Assembly (NCBI RefSeq): GCF_014649835.1
Contig: NZ_BMTU01000006.1
Coordinates: 62,001-126,000 of the forward strand
DNA from: Streptomyces pilosus
Lineage (GTDB): Bacteria > Actinomycetota > Actinomycetes > Streptomycetales > Streptomycetaceae
DNA: 64,000 bases
Direction of reading: 5' to 3'
Below the pieces are notes generated by a model, which worked only from the letters and a program-made list of their open reading frames with translations, did no database searches and was not told the DNA's origin. This document shows, piece after piece, positions 8,503 through 16,642 of the stretch. Position 1 is the first letter of the stretch, and each line of letters begins with the position of its first letter. Position numbers and translations under genes: made by a program.

Positions 8503-8895
8503 TCAGGCGGCGGGCTGGAGCAGGTCCCAGCGGTTGCCGTACAGGTCCTGGAAGACGGCGACCGAGCCGTACGGCTCCAGGCGCGGCTCCTCCAGGAAGG
8601 TCACGCCGGCGGCGGTCATCCGCGCGTGGTCGCGGGCGAAGTCGTCGGTGTACAGGAAGAAGCCCACGCGTCCGCCGGTCTGGTCGCCGACCCTGGCCCT
8701 CTGGGACTCCCCGTCGGCGCGGGCGAGCAGCAGGGCCGTCCCGGTGTGCCCGGCGTCCGGTTCGACGACCACCCAGCGGCCGCCGCCCGGCCGGGGCGTG
8801 TCCTCGGCGAGCCGGAACCCGAGGGCCCCGGTGAAGAAGCCGACCGCCTCGTCGTAGTCGTCGACGACGAGGGTGACCAGGGGGATGCGTCTCAT
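8503..8895 (-). CDS. VOC superfamily (glyoxalase/bleomycin resistance-like) protein
   Basis: This 130-residue protein is a single-domain vicinal-oxygen-chelate protein. It opens with MRRIPLVTLVVDDYDEAVGFF and ends with QDLYGNRWDLLQ, the normal first and last strands of the fold. Its enzymatic substrate is not evident. The ATG at 8895 is used because GAGAGG lies seven bases upstream; an open frame continues upstream without a ribosome binding site. It probably heads the operon with add. A near-perfect palindrome 33 bases upstream of the start is a likely operator. Confidence 0.83.
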   Translation of the reverse strand: MRRIPLVTLVVDDYDEAVGFFTGALGFRLAEDTPRPGGGRWVVVEPDAGHTGTALLLARADGESQRARVGDQTGGRVGFFLYTDDFARDHARMTAAGVTFLEEPRLEPYGSVAVFQDLYGNRWDLLQPAA

Positions 8896-8927
8896 CGTGA
8901 CCTCTCGCAGGGGTGATTGACCGGAGA

Positions 8928-8943
8928 GGTTATACGTAAAACC
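8928..8943 (-). promoter_or_regulatory. Palindromic operator candidate before the VOC-add operon
   Basis: GGTTATACGTAAAACC is a 16-base near-perfect palindrome centred on TACGTA. It overlaps a TATAAC -10-like sequence for the minus-strand operon. No regulator gene is adjacent. Confidence 0.4.
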
Positions 8944-8958
8944 GGCGCGTGCGCCAAT

Positions 8959-8988
8959 CCCGTTCCGGGACGGTTTCCCCGGAACGGG
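8959..8988 (-). terminator. Terminator hairpin of the phospholipase-like gene
   Basis: CCCGTTCCGG and CCGGAACGGG form a perfect 10-bp stem with a 10-base loop, 13 bases past the stop codon. Confidence 0.65.
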
Positions 8989-9001
8989 ACCGGTCGTCCG
9001 G

Positions 9002-10372
9002 CTACGGGAGGACGTACGTGTTGAGGGCGGTGACGGCGGAGGCGGGGTCACCCAGGTCGTAGCGGTCCACGGCGAGGTAGGTCGGCTTCTTGCGGGCGGC
9101 CGGCTGACAGAAGCGGCGGGCCCGGTCGGCGAGCTTGGCGTTGTCGGTGCCGGCCGTGGAGGCGACGGCGGCGTCCCGGAAGTGGTTCATGACGAACAGG
9201 GGGCGGAAGCCGGGCTCGGTGCGGGTCAGCGGGATGTTGGTGCCCGCGTCGTACCAGCGGCTGTAGCAGGACCAGTCGGAGGTGCCCACGCCCGGCCCCA
9301 TGGACCAGTGGTTCTCGACCGTCCACTCCCGCTGGTACATGACGCCGAAGGTGTCCCGGGTCAGTCCGGCAGCCCGGTCGGCGGCGCGACTGCGGTCGGT
9401 GAAGATCAGCAGCCGCTGCCCCGCGGCGGCCAGCTCACCCATGGCCGGCCAGCCGTTCTCCCGGACCCCGGTGCGGTCCGGCCGGTACAGCACCTCCGAC
9501 AGCCCCTGGACGCGGGCGAGTTCGGCGCGCAGCACGCCCGGGTCGACGTAGTCCTCCAGGAAGACGGTGACGAACTGGTCGGGACGGGCGCGCAGGAAGT
9601 CCACCATCCGCTGGAGGCCGACCCACAGGGCGACGGGTCTGCGGACGAGGGTGCAGCTGTTGTGGCAGAGGATCGCGCCGTCCGGGGTCTGGTGCACGTC
9701 CATCATGAATCCGCGGACACCGTCGGCGAGTTGGCGGTCGATGCCGCGGTTCTGGTTGGGGAAGAGGTCGATGAAGGGCGGGGCGAAGCCGCCGTCGACG
9801 CCGTTGGCGTAGGCGTTGTGGGCGGTGAGGAAGGTGACCTGGTCCAGGGTGCGCCGCTCCCACGGCGGCGCGGCCCGCGTCACCGGGTCGGCCGGGGTCA
9901 GGTACCAGCCGGCGAGGTCGCCGGTGCCGGTGCCGACGGCGAGCGGGGCGGGGTGGTTGGCGCCGGAGGGCTTGGGGGCGACGGTGAGGCGGTGGCCGGT
10001 GCCGGGGACGGCCAGCGTGAACCGGTCGGCTCCGGCGGGGCCGATCTCCCACCGTGCGTCCGGGCTCGCGCACGGGACGGTCCGGGCCAGGTCGCCGGTC
10101 CGGCCGAGGCAGGTGCCGGGGCTGTCGGCGCTCTCCAGGGTGCCGTCGGCGCGCAGGTTCCACTGCTGGCGGTCCTCGTCGCCGCGCGGCCGGTGCTGTT
10201 CGACCGCTCCCGAACGGTCGGCGGCGTTGAGTCCGGTGACGGCGCTCTGGACGTAGTAGGTGCCCGGGGGCGGGACGGCGTCCGCGGCGGAGACGGGTGC
10301 CGGTGCCACGACCGCCGCGGCCAGCGCGGCGGCCGAGACGGTCGTGGCGAGCAGGGCGTGGGGGGTGCGCAT
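9002..10372 (-). CDS. Secreted PI-PLC-like phosphodiesterase with ricin-type lectin domain
   Basis: The 456-residue protein starts with a Sec signal peptide (residues 1-30, cleavage after PVSAA). Residues 35-165 look like a beta-trefoil/ricin-type module (GTYYVQSAVTGLNAAD, QQWNLRADGTLESADSPGTCLG). From about 175 to 330 a PI-PLC X-type TIM barrel follows: FLTAHNAY gives His185, GFMMDVHQ gives Asp225 and ILCHNSC gives His237 of the general acid-base pair. It is expected to act outside the cell on phosphoinositides or glycolipids, with the lectin unit targeting a surface. The ATG at 10372 follows AAGGG. The GH19 chitinase gene lies 101 bases upstream on the same strand. Confidence 0.82.
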   Translation of the reverse strand: MRTPHALLATTVSAAALAAAVVAPAPVSAADAVPPPGTYYVQSAVTGLNAADRSGAVEQHRPRGDEDRQQWNLRADGTLESADSPGTCLGRTGDLARTVPCASPDARWEIGPAGADRFTLAVPGTGHRLTVAPKPSGANHPAPLAVGTGTGDLAGWYLTPADPVTRAAPPWERRTLDQVTFLTAHNAYANGVDGGFAPPFIDLFPNQNRGIDRQLADGVRGFMMDVHQTPDGAILCHNSCTLVRRPVALWVGLQRMVDFLRARPDQFVTVFLEDYVDPGVLRAELARVQGLSEVLYRPDRTGVRENGWPAMGELAAAGQRLLIFTDRSRAADRAAGLTRDTFGVMYQREWTVENHWSMGPGVGTSDWSCYSRWYDAGTNIPLTRTEPGFRPLFVMNHFRDAAVASTAGTDNAKLADRARRFCQPAARKKPTYLAVDRYDLGDPASAVTALNTYVLP

Positions 10373-10473
10373 GGTGGGTGCCCTTCGTCCGGGCACGGCC
10401 GGGCGCCGCGGGGTGCGCGCGAGCCGGCCGTGCGGATGGTCAGGGGCATGACACCATGGCGGGCGGCGCCGCG

Positions 10474-11373
10474 TCAGCAGTACAGGTTGCCGCCGGGTGT
10501 GGTTCCGAGGAGCTGGGTGAACTGCTGGTACTTGGTCACCCGGCTCTGCACCTGCGCCGGGTTCTTCCCGTCGCACTCGACCCAGCCGTTGATGGCGCGG
10601 ATGGTGTGACCGAATCCGGCCTGGTTGACCATGGCGCTGTGGGCGGTCATCGAACCGGGACCGGTCTGGGTGTTCCAGTACCACAGGGCCGTCTTCCAGG
10701 CGACGGCGGAGTCGTTCTGCACCAGCCAGGGGTTGTTCAGCAGGTCGATGCCGAGCGCGTCGCCCGCGGCCTTGTAGTTGTAGTTCCAGCTCAGCTGCAC
10801 CGGCCCGCGGCCGTAGTACGCGGCCTGGCCGGCCGGACAGCCGAACGGCCGTCCCCAGTCGCAGTAGTGCGGGTAGTTGGCGGTGTTCTGCTCGACGATG
10901 TGCACCAGGCCGCCGGTCTCGTGGTGGACGTTAGCCAGGAAGGCCGCGGCCTCCTGCTTCTTCACCGTTTCGCTGCCGGTGGTGGTGAAGCCGGGGTAGG
11001 CGCTCAGCGCGGCGACGAGCCCGCTGTAGCTGTAGAAGCCGTTCCGGTTCGGGAACATCTGGTTGAACTGGGCCTCGGTCACGATGAACTTCCCGACGGG
11101 CGTGCCGGGCCCGTTGTCGCACGCGTACGGCTCCCAGTACCAGGTGCTGATGACCGGGTCGTAGCCCGGATTGGCGTGCTCGGCGACGTAGGCCCGGCCG
11201 TCGGTGTAGCGCACGACGTCTCCGGCGTTGTACCACTTCCCGGCCACCCAGCCGGGATAGCTGGAGCAGGCGGCGGCGGGGGCGGCGGACGCGGTGGCGG
11301 CGGGGAGGAGCACGGGGGCGCTGCCGGCGAGGACGAGGGCGGCGGTCACGGCGGCGATGCGGCGTCTCGACAA
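10474..11373 (-). CDS. chiF: GH19 chitinase with N-terminal chitin-binding module (probable ChiF)
   Basis: The 299-residue secreted enzyme cleaves chitin. A Sec signal covers residues 1-31. Residues 36-85 form a CBM5/12-type chitin-binding module rich in Trp and Tyr. A GH19 catalytic domain follows from about 95. Glu152 in HHETGG is the catalytic acid and Glu161 in HIVEQN the second glutamate, nine residues apart as in bacterial GH19 enzymes. The TTG at 11373 is the best start because GAAGGAGT lies seven bases upstream; a GTG at 11397 is upstream of that ribosome binding site. Two DasR-like sites 136-168 bases upstream imply induction by N-acetylglucosamine. The symbol rests on remembered synteny. 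Confidence 0.88.
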   Translation of the reverse strand: MSRRRIAAVTAALVLAGSAPVLLPAATASAAPAAACSSYPGWVAGKWYNAGDVVRYTDGRAYVAEHANPGYDPVISTWYWEPYACDNGPGTPVGKFIVTEAQFNQMFPNRNGFYSYSGLVAALSAYPGFTTTGSETVKKQEAAAFLANVHHETGGLVHIVEQNTANYPHYCDWGRPFGCPAGQAAYYGRGPVQLSWNYNYKAAGDALGIDLLNNPWLVQNDSAVAWKTALWYWNTQTGPGSMTAHSAMVNQAGFGHTIRAINGWVECDGKNPAQVQSRVTKYQQFTQLLGTTPGGNLYC

Positions 11374-11508
11374 GGGGTCAACTCCTTCGCGGAACACGGC
11401 CGCCGCCGGGCCGGGACATGCCCGGCCGGATCCCGCGCGGGCGCGCCGGCGGGGCCGGGCGCGGCGTGGGGGCGGCCGTGGTGGGGGGTGTCGAGCACAC
11501 TCAACCGC

Positions 11509-11541
11509 TTTGGTCTGTACCAGTCAAGGGTTCAGACCAGT
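11509..11541 (-). promoter_or_regulatory. Two tandem dre-like (DasR) sites upstream of the chitinase gene
   Basis: TTTGGTCTGTACCAGT (11509-11524) and AAGGGTTCAGACCAGT (11526-11541) match the DasR consensus A(C/G)TGGTCTAGACCA(G/C)T at about 13 and 12 of 16 positions. Their centres are 17 bases apart. Both lie upstream of the chitinase start at 11373. Confidence 0.65.
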
Positions 11542-11547
11542 GATCAT

Positions 11548-11589
11548 GCCGGTGCCCGGTGACTCCCTGGGGAGTCACCGGGCACCGGC
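11548..11589 (-). terminator. Terminator with 19-bp perfect stem
   Basis: The arms 11548-11566 and 11571-11589 are exact inverted repeats with loop CTGG. The hairpin lies 17 bases past the stop of the small gene 11606-11785 and insulates the chitinase promoter from it. Confidence 0.8.
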
Positions 11590-11605
11590 GGGTCGGGAGG
11601 GCGGG

Positions 11606-11785
11606 TCAGCCGTCCTCTTCGGACGGGACCACCACCAGGAAGGCGTCCGACTCCAGATCCATGACGACCGTCGCGGGTTCGCCTCCGGCGCGGTGCCGGG
11701 CCGCGCACTCCTCGGCGGGCCAGGATCCGCGGGGGGATCCTGCGGGGAACCGCTCCAGCACCTTCGCTTCCGTCACGGTTGTCAT
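11606..11785 (-). CDS. Small conserved-looking hypothetical protein
   Basis: This 59-residue acidic protein begins MTTVTEAKVLERFPAG and ends LVVVPSEEDG. The ATG at 11785 has a strong AGGAGGTG nine bases upstream, and a strong hairpin terminator follows the stop, so it is very likely a real single-gene transcript. It has no signal peptide or membrane segment. Function is unknown. It lies 140 bases downstream of the MMPL gene on the same strand. Confidence 0.7.
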   Translation of the reverse strand: MTTVTEAKVLERFPAGSPRGSWPAEECAARHRAGGEPATVVMDLESDAFLVVVPSEEDG

Positions 11786-11925
11786 GTCGGTGGACACCTC
11801 CTGTCGGCCCGCGGCCCGGGGCCCTGCCCGGCGCCGCCCTTCGTCCGTGGGGTGCGTTTGCCCCGGATCGCGGGGGACATGTACGGGCCGCCGCCCACGC
11901 CCGACGGACCCCGTCCGCGGGACGG

Positions 11926-14010
11926 TCAGTCCCGTGCCTTCTCGCGTTCCCTGGAGATCCGGCCCGGCCACCAGGCCACCGGCCCGAGGTCCAGGGCGAG
12001 GGCGGGCACCAGCAGCGAGCGGACGACCAGCGTGTCGAGCAGGACACCGAAGGCGACGATGAAGGCGACCTGCGCCAGGAAGGCGAGGGGGATCACCCCG
12101 AGCGCCGCGAAGGTCGCGGCCAGCACCACGCCGGCCGAGGTGATCACGCCGCCGGTGCTGACCAGTCCGCGCAGCACGCCCTGCCGGGCCCCGTGCCGCA
12201 GCGACTCCTCCCGGACCCGGGACATGAGGAAGATGTTGTAGTCCACTCCCAGGGCGACCAGGAACACGAAGCCGTACAGCGGCACCGACGGGTCGGTGCC
12301 CGTGAAGCCGAACAGCGGGAAGACGAGGGCGGAAACCCCCAGCGTGGCCAGGAAGTTGACCGCGACGGTGGCGACGAGCAGCGCGGGCATCAGCAGCGAG
12401 CGCAGCAGCACGGTCAGCACCAGGAAGATGACCACGAGGACGACCGGGACGATGAGTCCGCGGTCCCGCTCCGCCGTCCGCAGGGTGTCGTACTGCTGGG
12501 CGGTGTAGCCGCCGACGAGGGCGTCGGCGCCGGGAACGTCGTGCAGTGAGGTGCGCAGCCGGGCGATGGTGTCCTTGGCCGCGTCACTGTCGGAGGCGGC
12601 GTCGAGGGTGACGTCGACGCGGACCCGCCCGTCGACGACCAGCGGTTCGCCGCCGGGGCGCCCCGAGGCCGTGACGCCGGCCGCCGAGGCGACCCCCTCG
12701 GTGTCCTCGGCGGCGGCCACGACCTGCTCCAGCCGGCCGGCGTCGGCGATGACCACGGTGGGGTTGCCGGAGCCGCCGGGGAAGTGCTCGGAGAGGGTCT
12801 CCTGGGCGGCCACGGAGGGCGCGTCGTTGACGAAGGTCTCGTCGAGCGGGACGCCCTTGGAGGTGAGCGCCGGCGAGAAGGCGGCGAACACGACGAGGCC
12901 CGCCAGCGTGAACGCCCACACCTTGCGCGGGGCGCGGTCGACGAGGGAGGCGACCCGCTGCCACAGGCCCTGGCCGGCGCGCCGTTCCTCGGCGCTGTGC
13001 GGCTTCGCCGGCCAGTAGGCGGCGCGGCCGAGCAGGACCAGCACGGCGGGCAGGAAGGTCAGGGTGCTGAGCACGGCGCAGACGATGCCGATCGCGCCGA
13101 CCGGTCCGAGCGCCCGGTTGTTGGTGAGGTCGCTGAGCAGCAGGGCCAGCAGACCCAGGACGACGGTGGCGGCGCTGGCCACGACGGCGCCCCAGGTCTG
13201 CCTCAGCGCGGACCGCATGGCGGTGTACCGGTCGTGGACCGCCAGTTCCTCCCGGAAGCGGGCGGTGAGCAGCAGGGCGTAGTCGGTGGCGGCGCCGATG
13301 ACGAGGATGGACAGGATGCCCTGCACCTGGCCGTCGACCCGCACGATGTCGTTCTTCGCGAGCGCGTACACCACCGCGCAGGCCAGGGCGAGCGCCATGA
13401 CCGAGGAGATGATGATCACCAGGGGCAGCAGGACGCTGCGGTACACCAGGACGAGGATCACCAGGACGGCCGCCAGGGCGACGCCGAGCAGCAGGCCGTC
13501 GATGCCGGCGAAGGCGTCGCCGAGGTCGGCCTGGGTCGCGGCGGGCCCGGCCACCTGGACCGTGGTCCCGTCCACCTCACCGGCCGCCGCCCGGATGCGT
13601 TCGAGCACTTCGGCGAGCTGGTCGCCGTCGGCGGGTTCCAGCTGGACGACGCCCTGGAGCGCCTCCCCGTCCTCGGAGGGGAGCGCCGGGGAGACCTTGC
13701 CGGTGACACCCGGGGTGTCGGCGAGGGAGGCGAGCGCGCGGGTGGCCTCGCCCTGCCGGCCGGTCACCGGACCGCCCCCGTCGGCGGTCCACAGCACGAT
13801 CGCCGGGAGCGTCTCGTCCTGCCGGAAGGCCTTCTGCTCCTCGATGACCTCCGTGGACTCGGCGCTGCGGGGCAGGAAGCCGGCCTGGTCGTTGGTGGCC
13901 ACCTCCCCGAGCCTGCCGGCGTAGGAACCGAAGGCCCCGCCGACGCCGAGCCACACGACGACCAGCAGGAGGGGGACGAGCCGGCGGGCCCATCGTGTTG
14001 AGGCGTTCAT
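11926..14010 (-). CDS. MMPL/RND-type membrane transporter
   Basis: The 694-residue protein is an MMPL family exporter. An N-terminal membrane helix (residues 8-28) is followed by an extracellular domain to about 165, a block of five to six helices, a second extracellular domain about 385-510, and a second helix block. The two halves repeat, as in RND pumps. The segment VVIGAATDYALLL and its partner LVALGVDYNIFLMSR contain the proton-relay Asp-Tyr pairs of MmpL proteins. It probably exports a lipid or a small hydrophobic compound. It lies downstream of a MarR regulator gene on the same strand and has a palindromic operator candidate before its start. Confidence 0.9.
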   Translation of the reverse strand: MNASTRWARRLVPLLLVVVWLGVGGAFGSYAGRLGEVATNDQAGFLPRSAESTEVIEEQKAFRQDETLPAIVLWTADGGGPVTGRQGEATRALASLADTPGVTGKVSPALPSEDGEALQGVVQLEPADGDQLAEVLERIRAAAGEVDGTTVQVAGPAATQADLGDAFAGIDGLLLGVALAAVLVILVLVYRSVLLPLVIIISSVMALALACAVVYALAKNDIVRVDGQVQGILSILVIGAATDYALLLTARFREELAVHDRYTAMRSALRQTWGAVVASAATVVLGLLALLLSDLTNNRALGPVGAIGIVCAVLSTLTFLPAVLVLLGRAAYWPAKPHSAEERRAGQGLWQRVASLVDRAPRKVWAFTLAGLVVFAAFSPALTSKGVPLDETFVNDAPSVAAQETLSEHFPGGSGNPTVVIADAGRLEQVVAAAEDTEGVASAAGVTASGRPGGEPLVVDGRVRVDVTLDAASDSDAAKDTIARLRTSLHDVPGADALVGGYTAQQYDTLRTAERDRGLIVPVVLVVIFLVLTVLLRSLLMPALLVATVAVNFLATLGVSALVFPLFGFTGTDPSVPLYGFVFLVALGVDYNIFLMSRVREESLRHGARQGVLRGLVSTGGVITSAGVVLAATFAALGVIPLAFLAQVAFIVAFGVLLDTLVVRSLLVPALALDLGPVAWWPGRISREREKARD

Positions 14011-14048
14011 CGCTCTCCAGGTGCGGCGGTAATCATCTGAATGAAAAA

Positions 14049-14073
14049 CAATCTCAATGATTGAAATAGATTG
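14049..14073 (-). promoter_or_regulatory. AT-rich nested palindrome, MarR operator candidate
   Basis: CAATCT (14049-14054) and AGATTG (14068-14073) are inverted repeats enclosing TCAATGATTGA (14054-14064), itself a perfect palindrome. This AT-rich island lies 39-63 bases upstream of the MMPL start, just beyond the MarR gene, and is very unlike the surrounding GC-rich DNA. Confidence 0.6.
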
Positions 14074-14125
14074 CGGGTGTGATCGTAGACCACACCGGTT
14101 CCGCCGGTGCCGTCAGGCCCGTCGG

Positions 14126-14644
14126 TCAGGGTCGCCCGAAGGCTTCACGGAGCGCCAGTTCCTCGTTCAGCGCGGTCAGAAACCTCAGCGCCACGGCGAG
14201 CTCTGCGTCGTCGAAGCGGTCGAGGGCCGCACCCGCCGCCTGCGCGAGCGGACGGAAGTAGGTCCGGGCCGCCGGCCTGGCGTCGGCCGCGTAGTACAGG
14301 TGGACCACCCGGCGGTCGCTGCTCTCCCGGACCCGGGTGACGTGTCCGGCGCGCTCCAGCCGGTCCACGCAGGCGGTCACCGCCCCCGAGGTGAGCCCGA
14401 GGTGTTCCCTGAGGCGGCCCGGGGTCATCGGTTCGTCGGCGTCGAGGATCGCCGCGAGCGCCTGCACGTCGGTGACGTGCAGGCCGTTGTGGTGGGCGAA
14501 GCCGTGGACCATGCGGTTGATCTCGCCGTTCATCCGGCGCAACTGGACCGCGAAGGCCTGGAGGTCGGCCGGTTCCGGCGCCGGGGGCCCGTCCGGTCCG
14601 CCGCGTCCCGCCCTCTGCCGCCCCGTGTCGTCTGCTCTGGCCAC
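14126..14644 (-). CDS. MarR family transcriptional regulator
   Basis: The 172-residue protein has a typical MarR winged helix: helices from about residue 30, recognition region LREHLGLTSGAVTACVDRLERAG, then the wing VTRVRESSDRRVVHLYY with its Asp-Arg-Arg motif. The N-terminal 28 residues are disordered and Gly/Pro-rich. The GTG at 14644 is preceded at six bases by TAGGGT, so it is probably leaderless. It lies 115 bases upstream of the MMPL gene in the same direction. It is likely the repressor of that exporter through the palindrome at 14049-14073. The ligand is unknown. Confidence 0.88.
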   Translation of the reverse strand: MARADDTGRQRAGRGGPDGPPAPEPADLQAFAVQLRRMNGEINRMVHGFAHHNGLHVTDVQALAAILDADEPMTPGRLREHLGLTSGAVTACVDRLERAGHVTRVRESSDRRVVHLYYAADARPAARTYFRPLAQAAGAALDRFDDAELAVALRFLTALNEELALREAFGRP

Positions 14645-14650
14645 GGGATC

Positions 14651-14656
14651 ACCCTA
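14651..14656 (-). promoter_or_regulatory. -10 element of leaderless marR-type gene
   Basis: On the minus strand TAGGGT is separated by GATCCC from the GTG start at 14644, with no ribosome binding site between. Confidence 0.5.
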
Positions 14657-14800
14657 GTAGAAACCCGCCGGTCACCCCGCCCGCAGCCCTTCCCCACCCA
14701 GCTCTACACATAAGGGAAAAATAAGTACAGAATGGAAGGGCGCGGCACTCACCGCACACCGCACACAGCGGTCCGGCCCGCTAGTCGAAGGAGACGACTC

Positions 14801-15241
14801 ATGGCCAACGTCTCGCACCCGCGCGGTGACATCAGGAGCCACCCCGACGCACCGGAGATGCGGGCCCGGTACGACCGGATGCTCGGCGGTCGCGATGTGG
14901 CCCTCGTGGACGGTCCGGTGTTCCTGCTCGGCGTCTACTGCGCGGTCTCCCCGTGGATCCTCCACTACACGACGAGCCAGCCCGCCCTGGTGCCCCACAA
15001 CCTCGTCGTGGGCATCGCGATCGGACTGCTCGCCCTCGGGTTCACCGCGGCCCCCGCGCGCATGTACGGCCTCAGCTGGGCCATGTGCGCCCTGGGCGTG
15101 TGGATGATCATCTCGCCGTGGATCGTCGGCAGCAACCCGGACGCCGGCGTGATCTGGAACAACATCGTCATCGGCGCCCTCGCCGTGGTGCTGGGCGCGG
15201 TCTGCGCCGCCACGGCGGCCAGGAGCGGGCCCAAGCCGTAG
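14801..15241 (+). CDS. SPW-repeat membrane protein
   Basis: This 146-residue protein has four membrane segments and two copies of the Ser-Pro-Trp signature, AVSPWILHY near residue 50 and IISPWIVGS near 105, which define the SPW repeat family. The cytosolic N-terminus is charged (HPDAPEMRARYDRMLGG). The ATG at 14801 follows GAAGGAG at seven bases. Function is unknown; these proteins are common in Streptomyces near stress genes. An AT-rich stretch at 14710-14735 upstream probably holds the promoter. Confidence 0.85.
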   Translation: MANVSHPRGDIRSHPDAPEMRARYDRMLGGRDVALVDGPVFLLGVYCAVSPWILHYTTSQPALVPHNLVVGIAIGLLALGFTAAPARMYGLSWAMCALGVWMIISPWIVGSNPDAGVIWNNIVIGALAVVLGAVCAATAARSGPKP

Positions 15242-15376
15242 GCCCGCGGCGGCGGAAGGAGAGCCGGGCGCCGGTCCGCGTCACTCGCGGGCCGGCGCTT
15301 TCCCGTGCGGCGCGGAGTGTCCGTGCGGCGAGGGGGCAGACGCACTTCAGCGGAAGACGCGAGGAGAAGGGGCGAG

Positions 15377-15640
15377 ATGGAGATCGACGGCATCATCAGT
15401 GCCATCGTCATCGGCATTGTCATCGGCATTCTGGGCCGGCTCGTGGTTCCGGGCCGGCAGCGCATCGGCATCCTGTGGACGATCCTCGTCGGCATCGCCG
15501 CCGCACTCCTCGGGTCGGCGATCGCCGCCGGCTTCGGGGTGGCCGACACCGACGGTGTCGACTGGGTCGAGTGGCTGATCCAGATCGGTCTGGCCGCGGT
15601 GGGCGTGGCCGCCCTGGACCGCTCCAAGGTCGGCCGCTAG
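15377..15640 (+). CDS. GlsB/YeaQ/YmgE family small membrane protein
   Basis: The 87-residue protein has three membrane segments with the Gly-rich start IISAIVIGIVIGILGRLVVP typical of transglycosylase-associated (GlsB/YeaQ) stress proteins. The ATG at 15377 has GAGGAGAAGGGG upstream. It lies 135 bases after the SPW gene on the same strand and a strong terminator follows, so the two may share a transcript. Such proteins are often general-stress induced; no biochemical role is known. Confidence 0.82.
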   Translation: MEIDGIISAIVIGIVIGILGRLVVPGRQRIGILWTILVGIAAALLGSAIAAGFGVADTDGVDWVEWLIQIGLAAVGVAALDRSKVGR

Positions 15641-15652
15641 GCCGGCCGGATC

Positions 15653-15711
15653 GCACGACGCCGGCATCCGGCGGCACCGTCGAGGGGTGCCGCCGGATGC
15701 CGGCGTCGTGC
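15653..15711 (+). terminator. Terminator with 26-bp perfect stem
   Basis: The arms 15653-15678 and 15686-15711 are exact inverted repeats separated by seven bases. It follows the GlsB-type gene by 12 bases and lies before the convergent acetyltransferase gene. Confidence 0.8.
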
Positions 15712-15774
15712 CGCGGAGGCGAGGAGGCCGGCGCGGCCGTCTCCGTCACGGGGGGGGCGACTGGGGGCGGCGCC

Positions 15775-16557
15775 TCACCGTACGGGCGCGTACAGATAAG
15801 GGGTGGTCGTGGTCAGGGGCGTGAATCCGAGGCGTTCGAGGATGGGACGGCTCCGGTCCGAGGCGTCCACCTGGAGGTAGCGGTAGCCGCGGTCGGCGGC
15901 GACCCGGGCCCGGTGCGCCACCAGGGCGCGGTAGATTCCCCGTCCGCGCCGGCCCGGTACGGTGCCGCCGCCCCACAGACCGGCGAAGCGGGCCCCCGGT
16001 GCCATCTCCAGGCGGGCCGCGCTCACCGGCTCGTCGCCGGCCAGGGCGAGCACGGCTACGACGGTGCCGGGAAAGTCGGCCAGCTGGTCGAGCAGCTGCC
16101 CGCGCAGCCACGAGGCGTCGGCGCCGAAGGCCCTCTCGTGCACCCCGGCCACCAGGTCGACGCCGGCCCGGTCGGTGACGGGCACGAGGCGCACCCCCTC
16201 GGGCGGCCCGGCGCCGAGGGTGAGTGCGGCGCTCTCGCCGGCCATCAGCGTCTCCTCCGGCTCCGGCGTGAACCCCGCCGCCACGAGCCGCTGCCCGAGG
16301 TCCGCGGGCAGGTCGTGGCCGTACAGCTTCCACTCGAACTTCCGCCCGAGCTCCGTGAAGTACGCGATCTGCTCCGCGATCACCGCGTCGGCGTCCGCCG
16401 CCGTCAGGGCGGACCAGAGGATGCCGTTCCAGCCGTGCCCGGGGGCGGTGCGGCGCACCACCGCGCCCACCCGCTCGACCCGGGCGCCGGGGCCGTCGGG
16501 CCGCGCCCCCTCGCGCATGTCGCGGTCGAACAGGGCGAGTACGGCGGCGTTGTCCAT
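15775..16557 (-). CDS. GNAT family N-acetyltransferase
   Basis: The 260-residue protein carries a C-terminal GNAT domain, residues about 120-255. The acetyl-CoA binding region reads LWGGGTVPGRRGRGIYRALVAHR, with the Gly-rich pyrophosphate loop, followed by LQVDASDRSRPILERLGF, the normal last strand and helix. The first 115 residues form a related but degenerate half. The ATG at 16557 is preceded by GGAG at eight bases. The substrate is unknown. It is divergent from the deaminase gene. Confidence 0.85.
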   Translation of the reverse strand: MDNAAVLALFDRDMREGARPDGPGARVERVGAVVRRTAPGHGWNGILWSALTAADADAVIAEQIAYFTELGRKFEWKLYGHDLPADLGQRLVAAGFTPEPEETLMAGESAALTLGAGPPEGVRLVPVTDRAGVDLVAGVHERAFGADASWLRGQLLDQLADFPGTVVAVLALAGDEPVSAARLEMAPGARFAGLWGGGTVPGRRGRGIYRALVAHRARVAADRGYRYLQVDASDRSRPILERLGFTPLTTTTPYLYAPVR

Positions 16558-16642
16558 GCGGGCGACTCCAGCACGGACCGGCGCCCGCGGGCAACGGGAT
16601 TAGGGTGACCGTGGAGTCGGATCCCCGTGAGGAGGCAGGACC

